Under the pieces are notes generated by a model, which worked only from the letters and a program-made list of their open reading frames with translations, had not been told where the DNA came from and did no database searches. The position numbers and the translations under genes are program-made. A DNA stretch of 64,000 nt. Source: CAVSWT01 sp963731745. GTDB taxonomy: Bacteria; Bacteroidota; Ignavibacteria; Ignavibacteriales; Ignavibacteriaceae. Numbering within the stretch: position 1 is the stretch's first letter; the number at the start of each line of letters is the position of its first letter. Shown one piece after another: positions 1 through 9,667 of this stretch. Location of the stretch: assembly GCA_963731745.1 (NCBI GenBank), contig CAVSWT010000023.1, positions 62,001-126,000 of the forward strand, given 5' to 3'.

Positions 1-1374
1 TTTATCATTTGCCAAATGGTGAGTAATATTATTTGAATATCTAATCCGAATGACCAATTTTCGATATACCAGATATCAAATTCAATTCGTTTTTGCGTCC
101 TCTTTTTATTCTCTTCAAAATCAGAAACGTCACCGCGGTAACCATGAATTTGAGCCCAGCCAGTAATACCCGGTTTAACCCAACCTCGTAATTTTAATTC
201 ATTAACCATTTCTTTATACAGATTATTAAACACAAGTGTGTGAGGCCGCGGGCCGACTAAAGACATATCGCCTTTTAAAACATTAAAGATTTGTGGAAGT
301 TCATCAAAGTTGGATCTTCTTAAAAATTTACCAAATTTTGTTATTCTTGGATCATCTTCAATGACAGGTTGAAATTTTTCCATCTCACTTTCTGTTTTCA
401 TTGTTCGAAATTTATAGCACTTGAACATTTCATTGTCAGCACCTACTCTTTCCTGAATAAAGAAGATAGAACCTGGCGATGTGAACTTTATTATTATTGC
501 TATTAATGGAAACAACCACCAAAGAACAAGCAGAGAAATTAAGGTTGAAATAAAAATATCAAATGCACGTTTTAATAAATTTCCAATGAATTTCTGCTAA
601 TGGCTCATCTCTAACTGAAATTATTGGAAGATTTCCAATCATATTAATTCTGAATTTTTTAGATAAGAATCGCACATAATCGGGAATGATATTTATTCTT
701 ACAGCATGCTTGTTGCAAATATTTAAAATATTATCAAGTAAATCCGAAGCATAAAATGGAAGTGCAATAACAACTTCATCAACTTTTACTTTTTGCAATA
801 TTGAATCAAGGTCATCAATTTTCCCAATAATTTTTTTATCTGCTCTAACTTCATCATCTATAAACCCCAAAAAATTATAACCCAGGCCTATATTATTTTC
901 AATCATATTTGAAAAAGAATTGCCGGTTTCACCCGATCCGATAATGATTAAATTTTTATTGTTTTTTTCTCTTCCTTGCCGGCTATGAATTAGAAATTTA
1001 AGTATTTCAATTCTTAAGCTCACCGAAATAATCAGAAGAAAGGTATAATAAAGAATAAAATTTCTGGTAAACAAATTTTCTTTAGTTATAAAGATGAATA
1101 TTACAGAAGTAATTGCCTGCACAATGACAATTTTAAAAATATTTGTAAATTGAAATGAATATAGTCTGACACCAAAATCTTCATAAAAGCTGACAACATT
1201 TGCAGTAAAGTACCATAAAAAATTCAGCGCCATTAAGAGAACAAACATATGAGTTCTCGAGAGTAGTATTTCAAATGGCTGAGCTAAAGCTGCGGCAATT
1301 ATAAAGCTTGCATTCAGCAGAGCGAGATCTAAAAATAACCTTAAATAATAAATTGACTTTTTATTTGCGATCAT
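1..1374 (-). CDS. Polyprenyl-phosphate sugar-1-phosphate transferase (WcaJ/WbaP-like), frameshifted and cut by the window edge
   Basis: Initiating enzyme of exopolysaccharide or O-antigen synthesis; the family moves a sugar-1-phosphate from a nucleotide sugar onto undecaprenyl phosphate at the inner membrane. The N-terminal 271 residues (559-1374) hold several membrane segments and a CoA-binding-like Rossmann domain with IIIGSGETG. They end prematurely after EIHWKFIKTCI. The family continuation KRAFDIFIST resumes one base out of frame at about 577-583, where an AAATTTATT tract has one extra T. Reading on to base 1 gives the bacterial sugar transferase domain: RVGADNEMFKCYKFRTM, DELPQIFNVLKGDMSLVGPR and KPGITGWAQIHGYRGD. 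Only the last few codons are missing at the window start. Family identity is very secure; whether the frameshift is real or a sequence error cannot be told here. Confidence 0.88.
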
Positions 1375-1382
1375 TTGAAAGA

Positions 1383-2498
1383 CTATCCGAAAAATTCGAT
1401 TACTTTTTCTTGAATGTAATTTTGTATTTTTTGTTCGAAGGAAATGCGATCGTACTGTTTTGCATCATTGCTTATCGAAGTTAAGTCAAACTTATTTTCA
1501 TTTGATTCAAATTTACTAACAGCTTCTATAATTTCAGTTGTAGTTTGAGAATTGAAATGCACGCCATTAACTAAATCTTTTATTGTTTCGGCAGTACCGC
1601 CTTTGTTTAATGCAATCACCGGCGTTCCGCATGATAAAGCTTCAACCACCATAATTCCAAAATCCTCTTCAGCAGCAAACACAAAAGCTTTAGCTTTTTG
1701 CATATGGGAAATTAAAGCTTGCCCTGTTTGATAACCTAAAAATTCAATATTTCTACCTGCTCGATTTTTTATCTTTTCAGAGTCCGGCCCATCGCCGATT
1801 ACAACTAATTTTTTATCCGGCATTTTTGTAAATGCTTCAACAATCAAATCAATTTTTTTATACGGAACAAATCGCGACGCAGTGAGAAAATAATTTTCTT
1901 TATTCAATTCGAGGCTGAATTTTTCAGTATCAACTGGAGGATAAATTACATCGGCGTGCCTGTTATAAATTTTTTTTATCCTTTTCGCAATATAATTTGA
2001 GTTAGCAATAAAATAATCAACTCTATTCACGGAAGATATATCCCACATTCTTACATAGTGCAGCACTGATTTAACAATTAAGCTTTTAAGACCTTTGGTG
2101 AGATTTGATTCTTTTAAATATTGAAAAGTTAAATCCCAAGCATATCTAATTGGTGTATGACAATAACAAATATGCAGCTGGTTTGAATGAGTTAATACAC
2201 CCTTGGCAACTGCGTGAGAACTAGATAGAACCAAATCATAATTTGAAAGGTCGAACTGCTCAATTGCAAAGGGAAATAACGGAAGATAATTGCGATGATT
2301 TTTTTTTGCTCCAGGTAATTTTTGAATAAATGACGTTTTAGTTTCTTTATTATTCAAAATTATTTTTCGCTCATCTTGATTAAGGAAATTAATCAATGTA
2401 TATATATCCGAATCCGGAAAAATATTAATAAATGATTCTATGCATCTTTCAGACCCTGCATAAGTGACCAACCAATCATGTACAATAGCTGTTTTCAA
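1383..2498 (-). CDS. Glycosyltransferase family 4 (GT-B fold)
   Basis: Probable retaining GT4 sugar transferase of the polysaccharide locus, acting on the cytoplasmic face of the inner membrane. The N-terminal half has the acceptor-side motif YCHTPIRYAWDL near residue 115. The C-terminal half has FLTASRFVPYKKIDLIVEAF and the GT4 EX7E signature, EDFGIMVVEALSCGTPVIA, near residues 278-297, which binds the nucleotide-sugar donor. Its 371 residues are normal for the family and resemble WbaZ-type mannosyltransferases, but the sugar specificity cannot be read from sequence. It sits 8 bases upstream of the sugar transferase and 4 bases downstream of the methyltransferase, so co-transcription is likely. 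Confidence 0.88.
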   Translation of the reverse strand: MKTAIVHDWLVTYAGSERCIESFINIFPDSDIYTLINFLNQDERKIILNNKETKTSFIQKLPGAKKNHRNYLPLFPFAIEQFDLSNYDLVLSSSHAVAKGVLTHSNQLHICYCHTPIRYAWDLTFQYLKESNLTKGLKSLIVKSVLHYVRMWDISSVNRVDYFIANSNYIAKRIKKIYNRHADVIYPPVDTEKFSLELNKENYFLTASRFVPYKKIDLIVEAFTKMPDKKLVVIGDGPDSEKIKNRAGRNIEFLGYQTGQALISHMQKAKAFVFAAEEDFGIMVVEALSCGTPVIALNKGGTAETIKDLVNGVHFNSQTTTEIIEAVSKFESNENKFDLTSISNDAKQYDRISFEQKIQNYIQEKVIEFFG

Positions 2499-2502
2499 TA
2501 TA

Positions 2503-3075
2503 TTAATTCTTAATAACTTTTAATTCAAAATAAAGTTCCGCAGCCGGTAAAATCCAGCAAAAAAATCTTTCATATATTCTCTGAAATTTATTAACCAAAA
2601 ATTCTATTCCTAACCATTTAATTGGATTAAAAAAAGGTTTTTTATTGTCATGAGTAAAATACTGTCTAAATGAAATATATCTTTTTATTATTTTAAAATT
2701 AACTTCAGGTAAATAAAAAGAATGTTTATAATTAAGTGATTTATCAAAATAGTTAAAACTTCTGCTGGAAAAAAAAATTGTGTGTGTTGGATCCGAATAC
2801 ATATTATCCGAAGAAAAATGAGGCAGCGAAATTTTTATAACAGCATTCGAATCACAAACGCGGTACACTTCGGAAAGAATTCCGAGAAAATTTTTTGAAT
2901 GTTCAAGTACATCATCAAAAATAATTTCTTCAAATGAATTGTCTTCAAACGGCCAGGGAACTACATTCATATCGTGAACCACATCAACTGCAGGCAGATT
3001 TACTATGTCCATTCCGAAATAACCATCGCGTTTATTATCCCCGCAGCCAACTTCTAATTTTTTATTCATAAACAA
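2503..3075 (-). CDS. Class I SAM-dependent methyltransferase of the polysaccharide locus
   Basis: Small Rossmann-fold methyltransferase (190 residues). Motif I is LEVGCGDNKRDGYFGMDI at residues 7-24, followed by the acidic VDVVHDMN strand and the DDVLEHSKNFLGILSEVYRV segment typical of methyltransferase type 11 domains. No signal peptide or membrane span is visible. Its place between GT9 and GT4 genes suggests it methylates a glycan intermediate or chain end; that is inference from context. The substrate is unknown. Confidence 0.8.
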   Translation of the reverse strand: MFMNKKLEVGCGDNKRDGYFGMDIVNLPAVDVVHDMNVVPWPFEDNSFEEIIFDDVLEHSKNFLGILSEVYRVCDSNAVIKISLPHFSSDNMYSDPTHTIFFSSRSFNYFDKSLNYKHSFYLPEVNFKIIKRYISFRQYFTHDNKKPFFNPIKWLGIEFLVNKFQRIYERFFCWILPAAELYFELKVIKN

Positions 3076-3085
3076 TATTTTTTTG

Positions 3086-4144
3086 TTAAGATTTACTTAT
3101 TGTCGAATCCAATAATTTTACAGCTTTGTTAAAAACCATTTCAACAGAAATATTTTTCATGCAGATGTTGTTGCTGCAGTCTGCAAATGATTTTCCGTTA
3201 TAACATGGAGAACATGGAAGTTTATCGCCAATCCAAATTGACTGTATTTTTTCGTTTTTCCCAATTCTTTCTATAGGATTTACAGGTCCGAAAAGAGCAA
3301 TCGTCTGTATATTAGAAAGTTTAGAGACATGTAATAAACCAGTATCGTGAGTAATTAAAAGATCGCACTGGTTATAAAGGTAAACCAATTCAACTAAAGA
3401 AGTTTTACCAATTAAATCTGATACCGGAAGATTGCTTAATTCGTCCATTACATATTTATCATCATTTGAACCAACAATTATAACTGAACTATCATCGTAC
3501 TTACTAATTAATTGTTTTATTAATAATGAATAATTTTCCAATGGCCATTTTCTCTGAATTCCCCCATTAATTAAATTTTGTGCTCCGCCAGGAGTCAAGA
3601 TAATTTTTTTGGTTTTTAATTCATTCAACAATTTTATTAAAGAGTCACTTGGCTGCGGATTAATTTTTTTAATCACCGGCTCCGGCATTTCCCAGTCATC
3701 AATTCCGTGCACAAGTCTTGCATATTCAGCTGCATGATATCTGCCTTGCACTAGCTGGTTTTTTCTTTCGGATTTTGTAAAGCTGCGATATTCTTTTTTG
3801 ATTGTGGTTAATAAAAGTAAATCATATCTGCTATCGCGATGAGCATTAATTACCAAATCAAATTTCTGCAAAAATAATTTCATCCAAATTTTAACTATGA
3901 CAATTAACTGCGAAATTTTTGACCCGGTTAGTAATTTTTTTTCATCCAGTGTATGAACATATTTTACTTCTGGAACGCATTTAATTATAGGTGAGATAAT
4001 ATTTCCGCAAAGCCAGGTGATTTCCGCGTTTGGATATTTTTTTTCAATCTCATGAATCATGGAAAGCGACATTATCGAATCGCCAATTGCGCCGATTTTA
4101 AGTATAAGTATTTTGGTTTTTACTTTTTGCATTCCTCTGAACAA
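3086..4144 (-). CDS. Glycosyltransferase family 9 (ADP-heptose:LPS heptosyltransferase-like)
   Basis: GT9 enzyme of the kind that adds heptose to the LPS inner core. The N-terminus has KILILKIGAIGDSIMSLSMI, the family acceptor-side motif. The C-terminal half has PGGAQNLINGGIQRKWPLEN and LITHDTGLLHVSKLSNIQTI with FGPVNP, the donor-binding region, followed by CSPCY. The longest frame opens with TTG at 4144; an ATG at 4132 is also possible, but the AGAGGA before it directly abuts the codon, so the start is uncertain. It is the first gene of the minus-strand arm. Heptose as substrate is family knowledge, not shown here. Confidence 0.87.
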   Translation of the reverse strand: MFRGMQKVKTKILILKIGAIGDSIMSLSMIHEIEKKYPNAEITWLCGNIISPIIKCVPEVKYVHTLDEKKLLTGSKISQLIVIVKIWMKLFLQKFDLVINAHRDSRYDLLLLTTIKKEYRSFTKSERKNQLVQGRYHAAEYARLVHGIDDWEMPEPVIKKINPQPSDSLIKLLNELKTKKIILTPGGAQNLINGGIQRKWPLENYSLLIKQLISKYDDSSVIIVGSNDDKYVMDELSNLPVSDLIGKTSLVELVYLYNQCDLLITHDTGLLHVSKLSNIQTIALFGPVNPIERIGKNEKIQSIWIGDKLPCSPCYNGKSFADCSNNICMKNISVEMVFNKAVKLLDSTISKS

Positions 4145-4170
4145 ATGTCTAAAAATATTATCTTTACTTA

Positions 4171-4219
4171 CAAATTTATAACATTTTACACTGAATAAGT
4201 TAAATATTATTTAACTTTG
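4171..4219. promoter_or_regulatory. Divergent intergenic region with two -7-like elements
   Basis: This 118-base gap separates the two arms of the polysaccharide locus. TAACTTTG (4212-4219, plus) and TAAATTTG (4178-4171, minus) both match the Bacteroidota -7 consensus TAnnTTTG and face opposite ways. Neither has a clear TTG at the -33 spacing, so this is suggestive only. Confidence 0.35.
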
Positions 4220-4262
4220 TTTTCAAGTTTGCACTGGCCTTAAAGAAACTATTTTATTATTA

Positions 4263-5066
4263 ATGATATCAATAATAACTCCTACATTTAATTCTGCTAA
4301 GACGATTAAAAGAAATGCATTATCTATTCTTTCACAAACCTATAAAAATTTTGAGCATATAATTATTGATAATCAAAGCACTGATAAAACAATTGATATT
4401 ATTAATTCTGTTTATATTGAAAACAAATCGTCTTCAATGCTTAAAGTTATTTCCGAAAGAGACAATGGCATTTCAGATGCGTTTAATAAGGGAATTAAAA
4501 ATGCAAATGGAGAAATAATTGGAATATTAAATAGTGATGATGCCTATTTTAATAATCAAGTTTTTGAAAAAGTAATTGAAGCCTTTAAAGATGATAGTAT
4601 TATTTTTGTCCATGGCGATATTTATTTTGAAGACCAGGTATATGGTTCGAATATCCGTAAGCCGCTGTTATGTCCGATAACTAAAACTATGCCCTATAAC
4701 CATCCTTCGATGTTTTTTAGAAAGGAAGTATATGAAAAATATGGTTTATTTGATGAGGCATATAAATATTCTATGGATTATGTTCTTATAATGAAATATG
4801 AAAAAGAAATTTCTGAGTTTAGAAGTAAGGGTAGGTATTTAAGCGGTGATCCTATTGCCATCATGCATTCAGGCGGTGCTTCATGGAAGAATGAGCTTAA
4901 ATCGGTTGAAGAATATAAGAAAGCATTAAAGCAATACGATTTTTGGAATTTCGATTCAAAGAAAGAGTATATGTTAAGAATTTTAAGGATTCGCGCTAAA
5001 GAATTTTTTGACAATTTACATTTAAACTTTTTAATAAAACTTTGGCGGAAAAATAAATGGAGTTAA
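4263..5066 (+). CDS. Glycosyltransferase family 2 (GT-A fold)
   Basis: Inverting GT2 transferase with the classic N-terminus SIITPTFNSAKTIKRNALSI, then IIDNQSTDKTIDII and GILNSDDAYF, the DXD-type metal and nucleotide-binding motif near residues 91-94. A MPYNHPSMFFRKEVYEKYG segment matches the acceptor region of WcaA-like enzymes. At 267 residues it is full length, with no membrane span apart from a weakly hydrophobic C-terminus. First gene of the plus-strand arm; it probably extends the same glycan as the divergent genes. Confidence 0.88.
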   Translation: MISIITPTFNSAKTIKRNALSILSQTYKNFEHIIIDNQSTDKTIDIINSVYIENKSSSMLKVISERDNGISDAFNKGIKNANGEIIGILNSDDAYFNNQVFEKVIEAFKDDSIIFVHGDIYFEDQVYGSNIRKPLLCPITKTMPYNHPSMFFRKEVYEKYGLFDEAYKYSMDYVLIMKYEKEISEFRSKGRYLSGDPIAIMHSGGASWKNELKSVEEYKKALKQYDFWNFDSKKEYMLRILRIRAKEFFDNLHLNFLIKLWRKNKWS

Positions 5067-5075
5067 AAAAGTCAC

Positions 5076-6008
5076 ATGATTAATCTGCTTAAGGTCTATT
5101 TAAAAAAGTTAAAAAAATATTTTACCAGCGAACTAAATCGTAATGTTGAAGTCAACTCGTTTTTAATTGCCAAATTACATATTCAAAATATAAATCAATT
5201 AAATTCAGTTGAATCCATGGAAGAAGTTGAATTTAAAGTATTTTCCGAATGGGGAGAAGATGGGATTGTTCAATATTTAATAAATAACGTAGAAGTACAA
5301 AATAAAATTTTTATTGAATTCGGAGTTTCAGATTATAAAGAATCTAATACGAGATTTCTTTTAATGAACAACTTGTGGAAAGGTTTAATTATTGATTCGG
5401 ATAAAAGTTTTATGAATTCGATAAAGAAAGAAGAAATATATTGGAGATATGATCTCACTGCTGTTCATTCATTTATAACAAGAGAAAATATAAATAATAT
5501 TATTAAAGACGCCGGTTTCGAGGGTAAAATAGGAATTTTAAGTATTGACATAGATGGGAATGACTATTGGGTTTGGGAAGGAATTAATACAGTTGATCCT
5601 TCTATTGTGATTTGTGAATATAATAGTATCTTCGGAAATAAAAGTCCTATTTCTATTCCATACGATAAAGATTTTTATAGAACGAACGCTCATTATTCAA
5701 ACCTCTACTTTGGGGCTTCACTTCCAGCTTTGGTTCAATTGGCTGAAAGAAAAGGTTATGATTTCGTCGGATCAAATAGTGCAGGGACGAATGCTTTTTT
5801 TGTTAAAAAAAATCTTTCCGGAAAACTAAAAAAATTTTCATCCGCAGAGGGCTATCACAAAAGCAGCAATAGGCAATCTAGAAATGTGAATGGCGATTTA
5901 AGCTTTTTAGATTGGGAAGCCGGTAGAAAAATTATTGAGGATATGGAAGTGGTGAATACCGAAACCGGACGAACTGTAAAATTAAAAGAAATATTTAATT
6001 CAGAATAA
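5076..6008 (+). CDS. Uncharacterised polysaccharide-locus protein, methyltransferase-like
   Basis: I do not recognise a named family with certainty. The protein (310 residues) has FSEWGEDGIVQYLI near residue 50, then IFIEFGVSDYKESNTRFL and GLIIDSD, which read as a motif I strand and an acidic strand of a class I methyltransferase. ILSIDIDGNDYWVWEGI later on resembles the DIDG...W segment of FkbM-type enzymes. Proteins of this look are common in O-antigen and exopolysaccharide clusters. It lies 9 bases after the GT2 gene and upstream of the flippase. The methyltransferase role is inference. Confidence 0.65.
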   Translation: MINLLKVYLKKLKKYFTSELNRNVEVNSFLIAKLHIQNINQLNSVESMEEVEFKVFSEWGEDGIVQYLINNVEVQNKIFIEFGVSDYKESNTRFLLMNNLWKGLIIDSDKSFMNSIKKEEIYWRYDLTAVHSFITRENINNIIKDAGFEGKIGILSIDIDGNDYWVWEGINTVDPSIVICEYNSIFGNKSPISIPYDKDFYRTNAHYSNLYFGASLPALVQLAERKGYDFVGSNSAGTNAFFVKKNLSGKLKKFSSAEGYHKSSNRQSRNVNGDLSFLDWEAGRKIIEDMEVVNTETGRTVKLKEIFNSE

Positions 6009-6042
6009 AATTTATTACACTTTGTAGAGTGGTAAAATCTAA

Positions 6043-7410
6043 TTGCAAAAAATTTTTCAAAATATACGCCAACGATTTCAATTTAAGGGATCTTTCCGTA
6101 CTGCCACTGCAAAAAAAAATATTGTTTCATTATTCATCTTTAATGGTTTCAATTTTTTATTCAATCTTATTATTGTAAGATTGACTTTGGAGTATTTGGG
6201 CTCAACTCAATATGGAATTTGGTTAACTCTCTCTTCAATTTTAACCTGGTTTAATTATCTTGATTTTGGGTTGGGAAATGGGCTGCGAAATAAGTTGGCT
6301 GAAGCTTTGGCTAATAACGATCTTAAATCTGCTAAAATCTATGTTAGTACAGCTTATGCAATCTTCTCTTCATTAATTTTAGCTATCATTATAATTTTTG
6401 TATCTATTTATAAACTAATCAATTGGCTGGAAATATTTAAAGCTCCGGCTTACTTACAAAGCCAGCTTGATACTCTTATACTTCTATGTGTAATCTTTTT
6501 TTTAATTCAGTTTGTTTTGCGGTTGCTAACATTTATTATAAATGCAGATCAAAAGACCGGGATTAATGGTTTCTTTAGTTTCAGTATAAATTTATTAACC
6601 GTTATTTTGATTTACGTATTATTAAAAACCACATCATCTTCAATTTTATTTATCAGCGTTGGGTCAACATTTATTCCGGTCATTGTATTTATAGCAGCAA
6701 CAATGATATTTTTTAATACAAAATATAAATCTATATCGCCTTCATTTAAGTCAATTAAATTTTCAAATTTAAAAGATCTGCTGGGATTGGGGACACAATT
6801 CTTCATCATACAAATTGCAACTCTTATAATAGTAGCTACAGACAATATGATAATTACACAATTATTCGGCCCTTCCGAAGTAACAGTCTACAACATCGCA
6901 TTTAAATATTTTAACTACATTCCAATTATATTTTATGTTATTTTAACTCCAATGTGGTCAGCTTATACAGAAGCCTATATGAAAGATGATTTTGAGTGGA
7001 TTAAAAATGCGATAAAAAAAATTTTCAAAATATGGTTACTTCTTAGTTTGGTAGTTGTTGTTATGATCTTCGCTGCAAATTGGGTTTATGATATTTGGAT
7101 CGGATCGCAGGTAGAAATTCCTTTTCTACTTACCATACTTATGGGTTTATTTGCTATCGTATCAAACTGGAATAATATTTTTGCTTATTTTTTAAATGGC
7201 GTCGGTAAAATTAGAATATCATTATTTTATTCTATTTTTATTGGGATCATTAATATTCCTTTATCCATCATCTTAGCAAAAAATTTTGGAATAGGAATAT
7301 CCGGTGTTATAGCAGCAACACTTTTATGTATGATTATCGGTTCAGTGTGGGCACCGATTCAATATTATAAAATTATCAACAAAAAAGATTTTGGAATTTG
7401 GAGTAAATAA
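6043..7410 (+). CDS. Polysaccharide flippase (Wzx/oligosaccharide flippase family)
   Basis: Integral membrane protein of 455 residues with about 12-14 hydrophobic helices. After a basic start it opens with NIVSLFIFNGFNFLFNLIIV and YLGSTQYGIWLTLSSIL, typical of polysaccharide biosynthesis (PST) flippases of the MATE-related superfamily. The family turns lipid-linked oligosaccharide to the periplasmic side of the inner membrane. The best start is TTG at 6043, since no ATG lies near. Placement among glycosyltransferases supports a Wzx role. No Wzy-type polymerase is seen in the window. Confidence 0.86.
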   Translation: MQKIFQNIRQRFQFKGSFRTATAKKNIVSLFIFNGFNFLFNLIIVRLTLEYLGSTQYGIWLTLSSILTWFNYLDFGLGNGLRNKLAEALANNDLKSAKIYVSTAYAIFSSLILAIIIIFVSIYKLINWLEIFKAPAYLQSQLDTLILLCVIFFLIQFVLRLLTFIINADQKTGINGFFSFSINLLTVILIYVLLKTTSSSILFISVGSTFIPVIVFIAATMIFFNTKYKSISPSFKSIKFSNLKDLLGLGTQFFIIQIATLIIVATDNMIITQLFGPSEVTVYNIAFKYFNYIPIIFYVILTPMWSAYTEAYMKDDFEWIKNAIKKIFKIWLLLSLVVVVMIFAANWVYDIWIGSQVEIPFLLTILMGLFAIVSNWNNIFAYFLNGVGKIRISLFYSIFIGIINIPLSIILAKNFGIGISGVIAATLLCMIIGSVWAPIQYYKIINKKDFGIWSK

Positions 7411-7424
7411 AGAGTAAGTAGTTT

Positions 7425-8381
7425 ATGAGTTTTTCACAGTTAATAATGAATGAAATTCTGAATTCTAATTCGAATAATATTTTCGGCAAAATTAAAGAAA
7501 AAATTTTGCTGAATATGCGCGACAGATTTATGAAAAACAATCACTCGCTTATCAAAGTTGAATTAGCAGGAAGAATTATTCAACTTCCATTCTCACATAA
7601 TTTACAAATCAATAAAAAATTTCTTCCTTTATATGGCGAGAATATTGGAAGAATCGCTGATTATTTACACGAAGAGTTTAAAGACCTTAAAGTTATCGAT
7701 ATAGGGGCGAATGTTGGCGACACTGTTTATATCGTAAAAGAAAAAGTTGACGTTCCTATTTTATGTATTGAAGGAGATAATTTTTACTTTAAAATACTTA
7801 CGGAAAATATTTCTCAATGGGAAAATGTAATAGCTGAAAAAGTTTTTATTGGAGATAAAGCTCAATCTACGGGCAGCTATTCTTCTTCAATGGGTAGCGG
7901 AAGAATTATTGAAAATAAAAATTCTGAAAGCAATATAAAATTTGAAGATTTACCGGCTATAATTGCCAGGTATCCAGAATTTAAATATTCAAAATTTTTA
8001 AAGATAGACACTGATGGATTTGATGGAAGAATTATCAAAAGTTCAATCGATTATTTGAAAAATGCAAAGCCGATCATTTTTTTCGAGTACGATCCGTATC
8101 TGCTTCATCAATTAAATGATGATGGACTTAGCATATTTAAAACACTTTTAGAAATCGATTATGACACTGCAATATTTTACGATAATAGCGGCGACTATCT
8201 TTTAACATCAGGTTTGAATCAAAATAATATTATAGAAGATATTCATAATTATTATAGCGGTAGAAACATTGAACGTTATTGCGATGTTTGCGTTTTCCAT
8301 CGCGATGACAAAGATCTTGCTCTAAAGATTAGAGATAAGGAATTGAAATATTTCTCTGTAAAAAGAAAATTTAATTTTTAA
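7425..8381 (+). CDS. FkbM family methyltransferase
   Basis: Likely SAM-dependent O-methyltransferase of sugar or glycan. Motif I is VIDIGANVGDTVYIV near residue 88, followed by ILCIEGDNFYFKIL (motif II acidic end), and the FkbM signature FLKIDTDGFDGRIIKSS with IFFEYDPYLL. Full length at 318 residues, with no signal peptide. It lies 14 bases after the flippase and 19 before a GT9 gene, so it is probably part of the same transcript. The methylated position is unknown. Confidence 0.85.
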   Translation: MSFSQLIMNEILNSNSNNIFGKIKEKILLNMRDRFMKNNHSLIKVELAGRIIQLPFSHNLQINKKFLPLYGENIGRIADYLHEEFKDLKVIDIGANVGDTVYIVKEKVDVPILCIEGDNFYFKILTENISQWENVIAEKVFIGDKAQSTGSYSSSMGSGRIIENKNSESNIKFEDLPAIIARYPEFKYSKFLKIDTDGFDGRIIKSSIDYLKNAKPIIFFEYDPYLLHQLNDDGLSIFKTLLEIDYDTAIFYDNSGDYLLTSGLNQNNIIEDIHNYYSGRNIERYCDVCVFHRDDKDLALKIRDKELKYFSVKRKFNF

Positions 8382-8400
8382 CAAATTCGGCTTCATATTC

Positions 8401-9555
8401 GTGTATATAAAAATTAAAAATCTTATAAACCATTTTGTTTTTATAACAATCGATTTTCTTCTAAGCGGGAAACATATAACAAATCCAAATTCACTATTAT
8501 TAATCAGGCTGGATGCAATTGGTGATTATGTTTTATTCAGAAACTTCATACAAGTTATAAACGAAAGCTCTAGATTTAAAGGTTACGATATTACTCTTTG
8601 CGGAAATATTTTATGGAAAGATTTAGCGGAAACATTAGATTCTGATAAGATAAAGAATTTCATTTGGATGGATAGAAAAAAATATTCGGGAAATTATTTT
8701 TACAAATATCAATTTCTAAAAACGATTCGTAACAGAGGATTTGAAATTGCAATTGAAACTGAATACTCAAGGGAAATTTTATTTGGCGATGAGATAATAA
8801 AAGCATCAAGGGCTAAGCAGCGAATTGGAAATAAAGGAGCAATAGATAAACATTCTAAGTGGAAAAAAAATCTTTTCTCTGATAAATGGTATACAAAATT
8901 ATTTTCTTCCTCTGAAAGTCCCATGTTTGAATTTTATAGAAATAAAGAGTTTTTTGAAAATTTATTGGATAATAAAATTGAAATTACTGCTCCCTTCATC
9001 AATGTGGATGAAATTGCATGCAGTTTTATCCCGGCTAAACCGTATGCAGTAATATTTCACGGTGCTGCTCGTGAAGAAAAAATTTGGAATCAAAAAAAAT
9101 ATTCTGAAGTGGCACTTCATCTAATCAAAAGTTATTCGTTAAATATTGTATTGGCAGGCGGAAAAAATGAAATCGAGAATTCATTTAAGATTGCCTCCTC
9201 ACTTCCGAAAGAAAAGGTTTTTGATTTGACCGGTAAAACTAGTCTGCCTGAATTAGCTAAAATTATAAAGAGTGCTGAACTGCTTATTTCAAATGATTCT
9301 GCTGCAGTGCATATTGCATCAGCTGTCCGGAAGAAGTTAATTTGTATTTCAAACGGGGAGAGGTTTGGCAGGTTTTTACCATATCCAAATGAAATATTTG
9401 ATAAAGGATACTATGTTTATCCGGCTATGATTAAAAACAATAGCAAGACATTTGATGAAAATTCTAAACTTTACATGTTTGAATCTAAACTAGATATAAA
9501 TTCTATCTCTTCACAAGAAGTTATTAAATTATGCGACGAAATTATGACGGATTAG
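8401..9555 (+). CDS. Glycosyltransferase family 9 (second heptosyltransferase-like enzyme)
   Basis: GT9 protein of 384 residues. The N-terminal NSLLLIRLDAIGDYVLFRNF is the acceptor-side motif. The C-terminal half has VIFHGAAREEKIWNQKKYSE, a DLTGKTSLPELAKII helix and LLISNDSAAVHIASAVRKK, the donor site. It lacks the FGP..P motif of canonical WaaC/WaaF and has ISNGERFGRFLPYP instead, a variant seen in GT9 enzymes outside the core heptosyltransferases. The start is GTG at 8401. It is only distantly similar to the GT9 at 3086-4144. Confidence 0.84.
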   Translation: MYIKIKNLINHFVFITIDFLLSGKHITNPNSLLLIRLDAIGDYVLFRNFIQVINESSRFKGYDITLCGNILWKDLAETLDSDKIKNFIWMDRKKYSGNYFYKYQFLKTIRNRGFEIAIETEYSREILFGDEIIKASRAKQRIGNKGAIDKHSKWKKNLFSDKWYTKLFSSSESPMFEFYRNKEFFENLLDNKIEITAPFINVDEIACSFIPAKPYAVIFHGAAREEKIWNQKKYSEVALHLIKSYSLNIVLAGGKNEIENSFKIASSLPKEKVFDLTGKTSLPELAKIIKSAELLISNDSAAVHIASAVRKKLICISNGERFGRFLPYPNEIFDKGYYVYPAMIKNNSKTFDENSKLYMFESKLDINSISSQEVIKLCDEIMTD

Positions 9556-9667
9556 GAATTATTAATTTTTGTGGATGAACTTGGGTCAAATATAAATATT
9601 GGCAATGAGCGTTAATCTTTGATAAATTAATATCGAATTTTTTTTAATAAAAATCTTGAATAACTAG

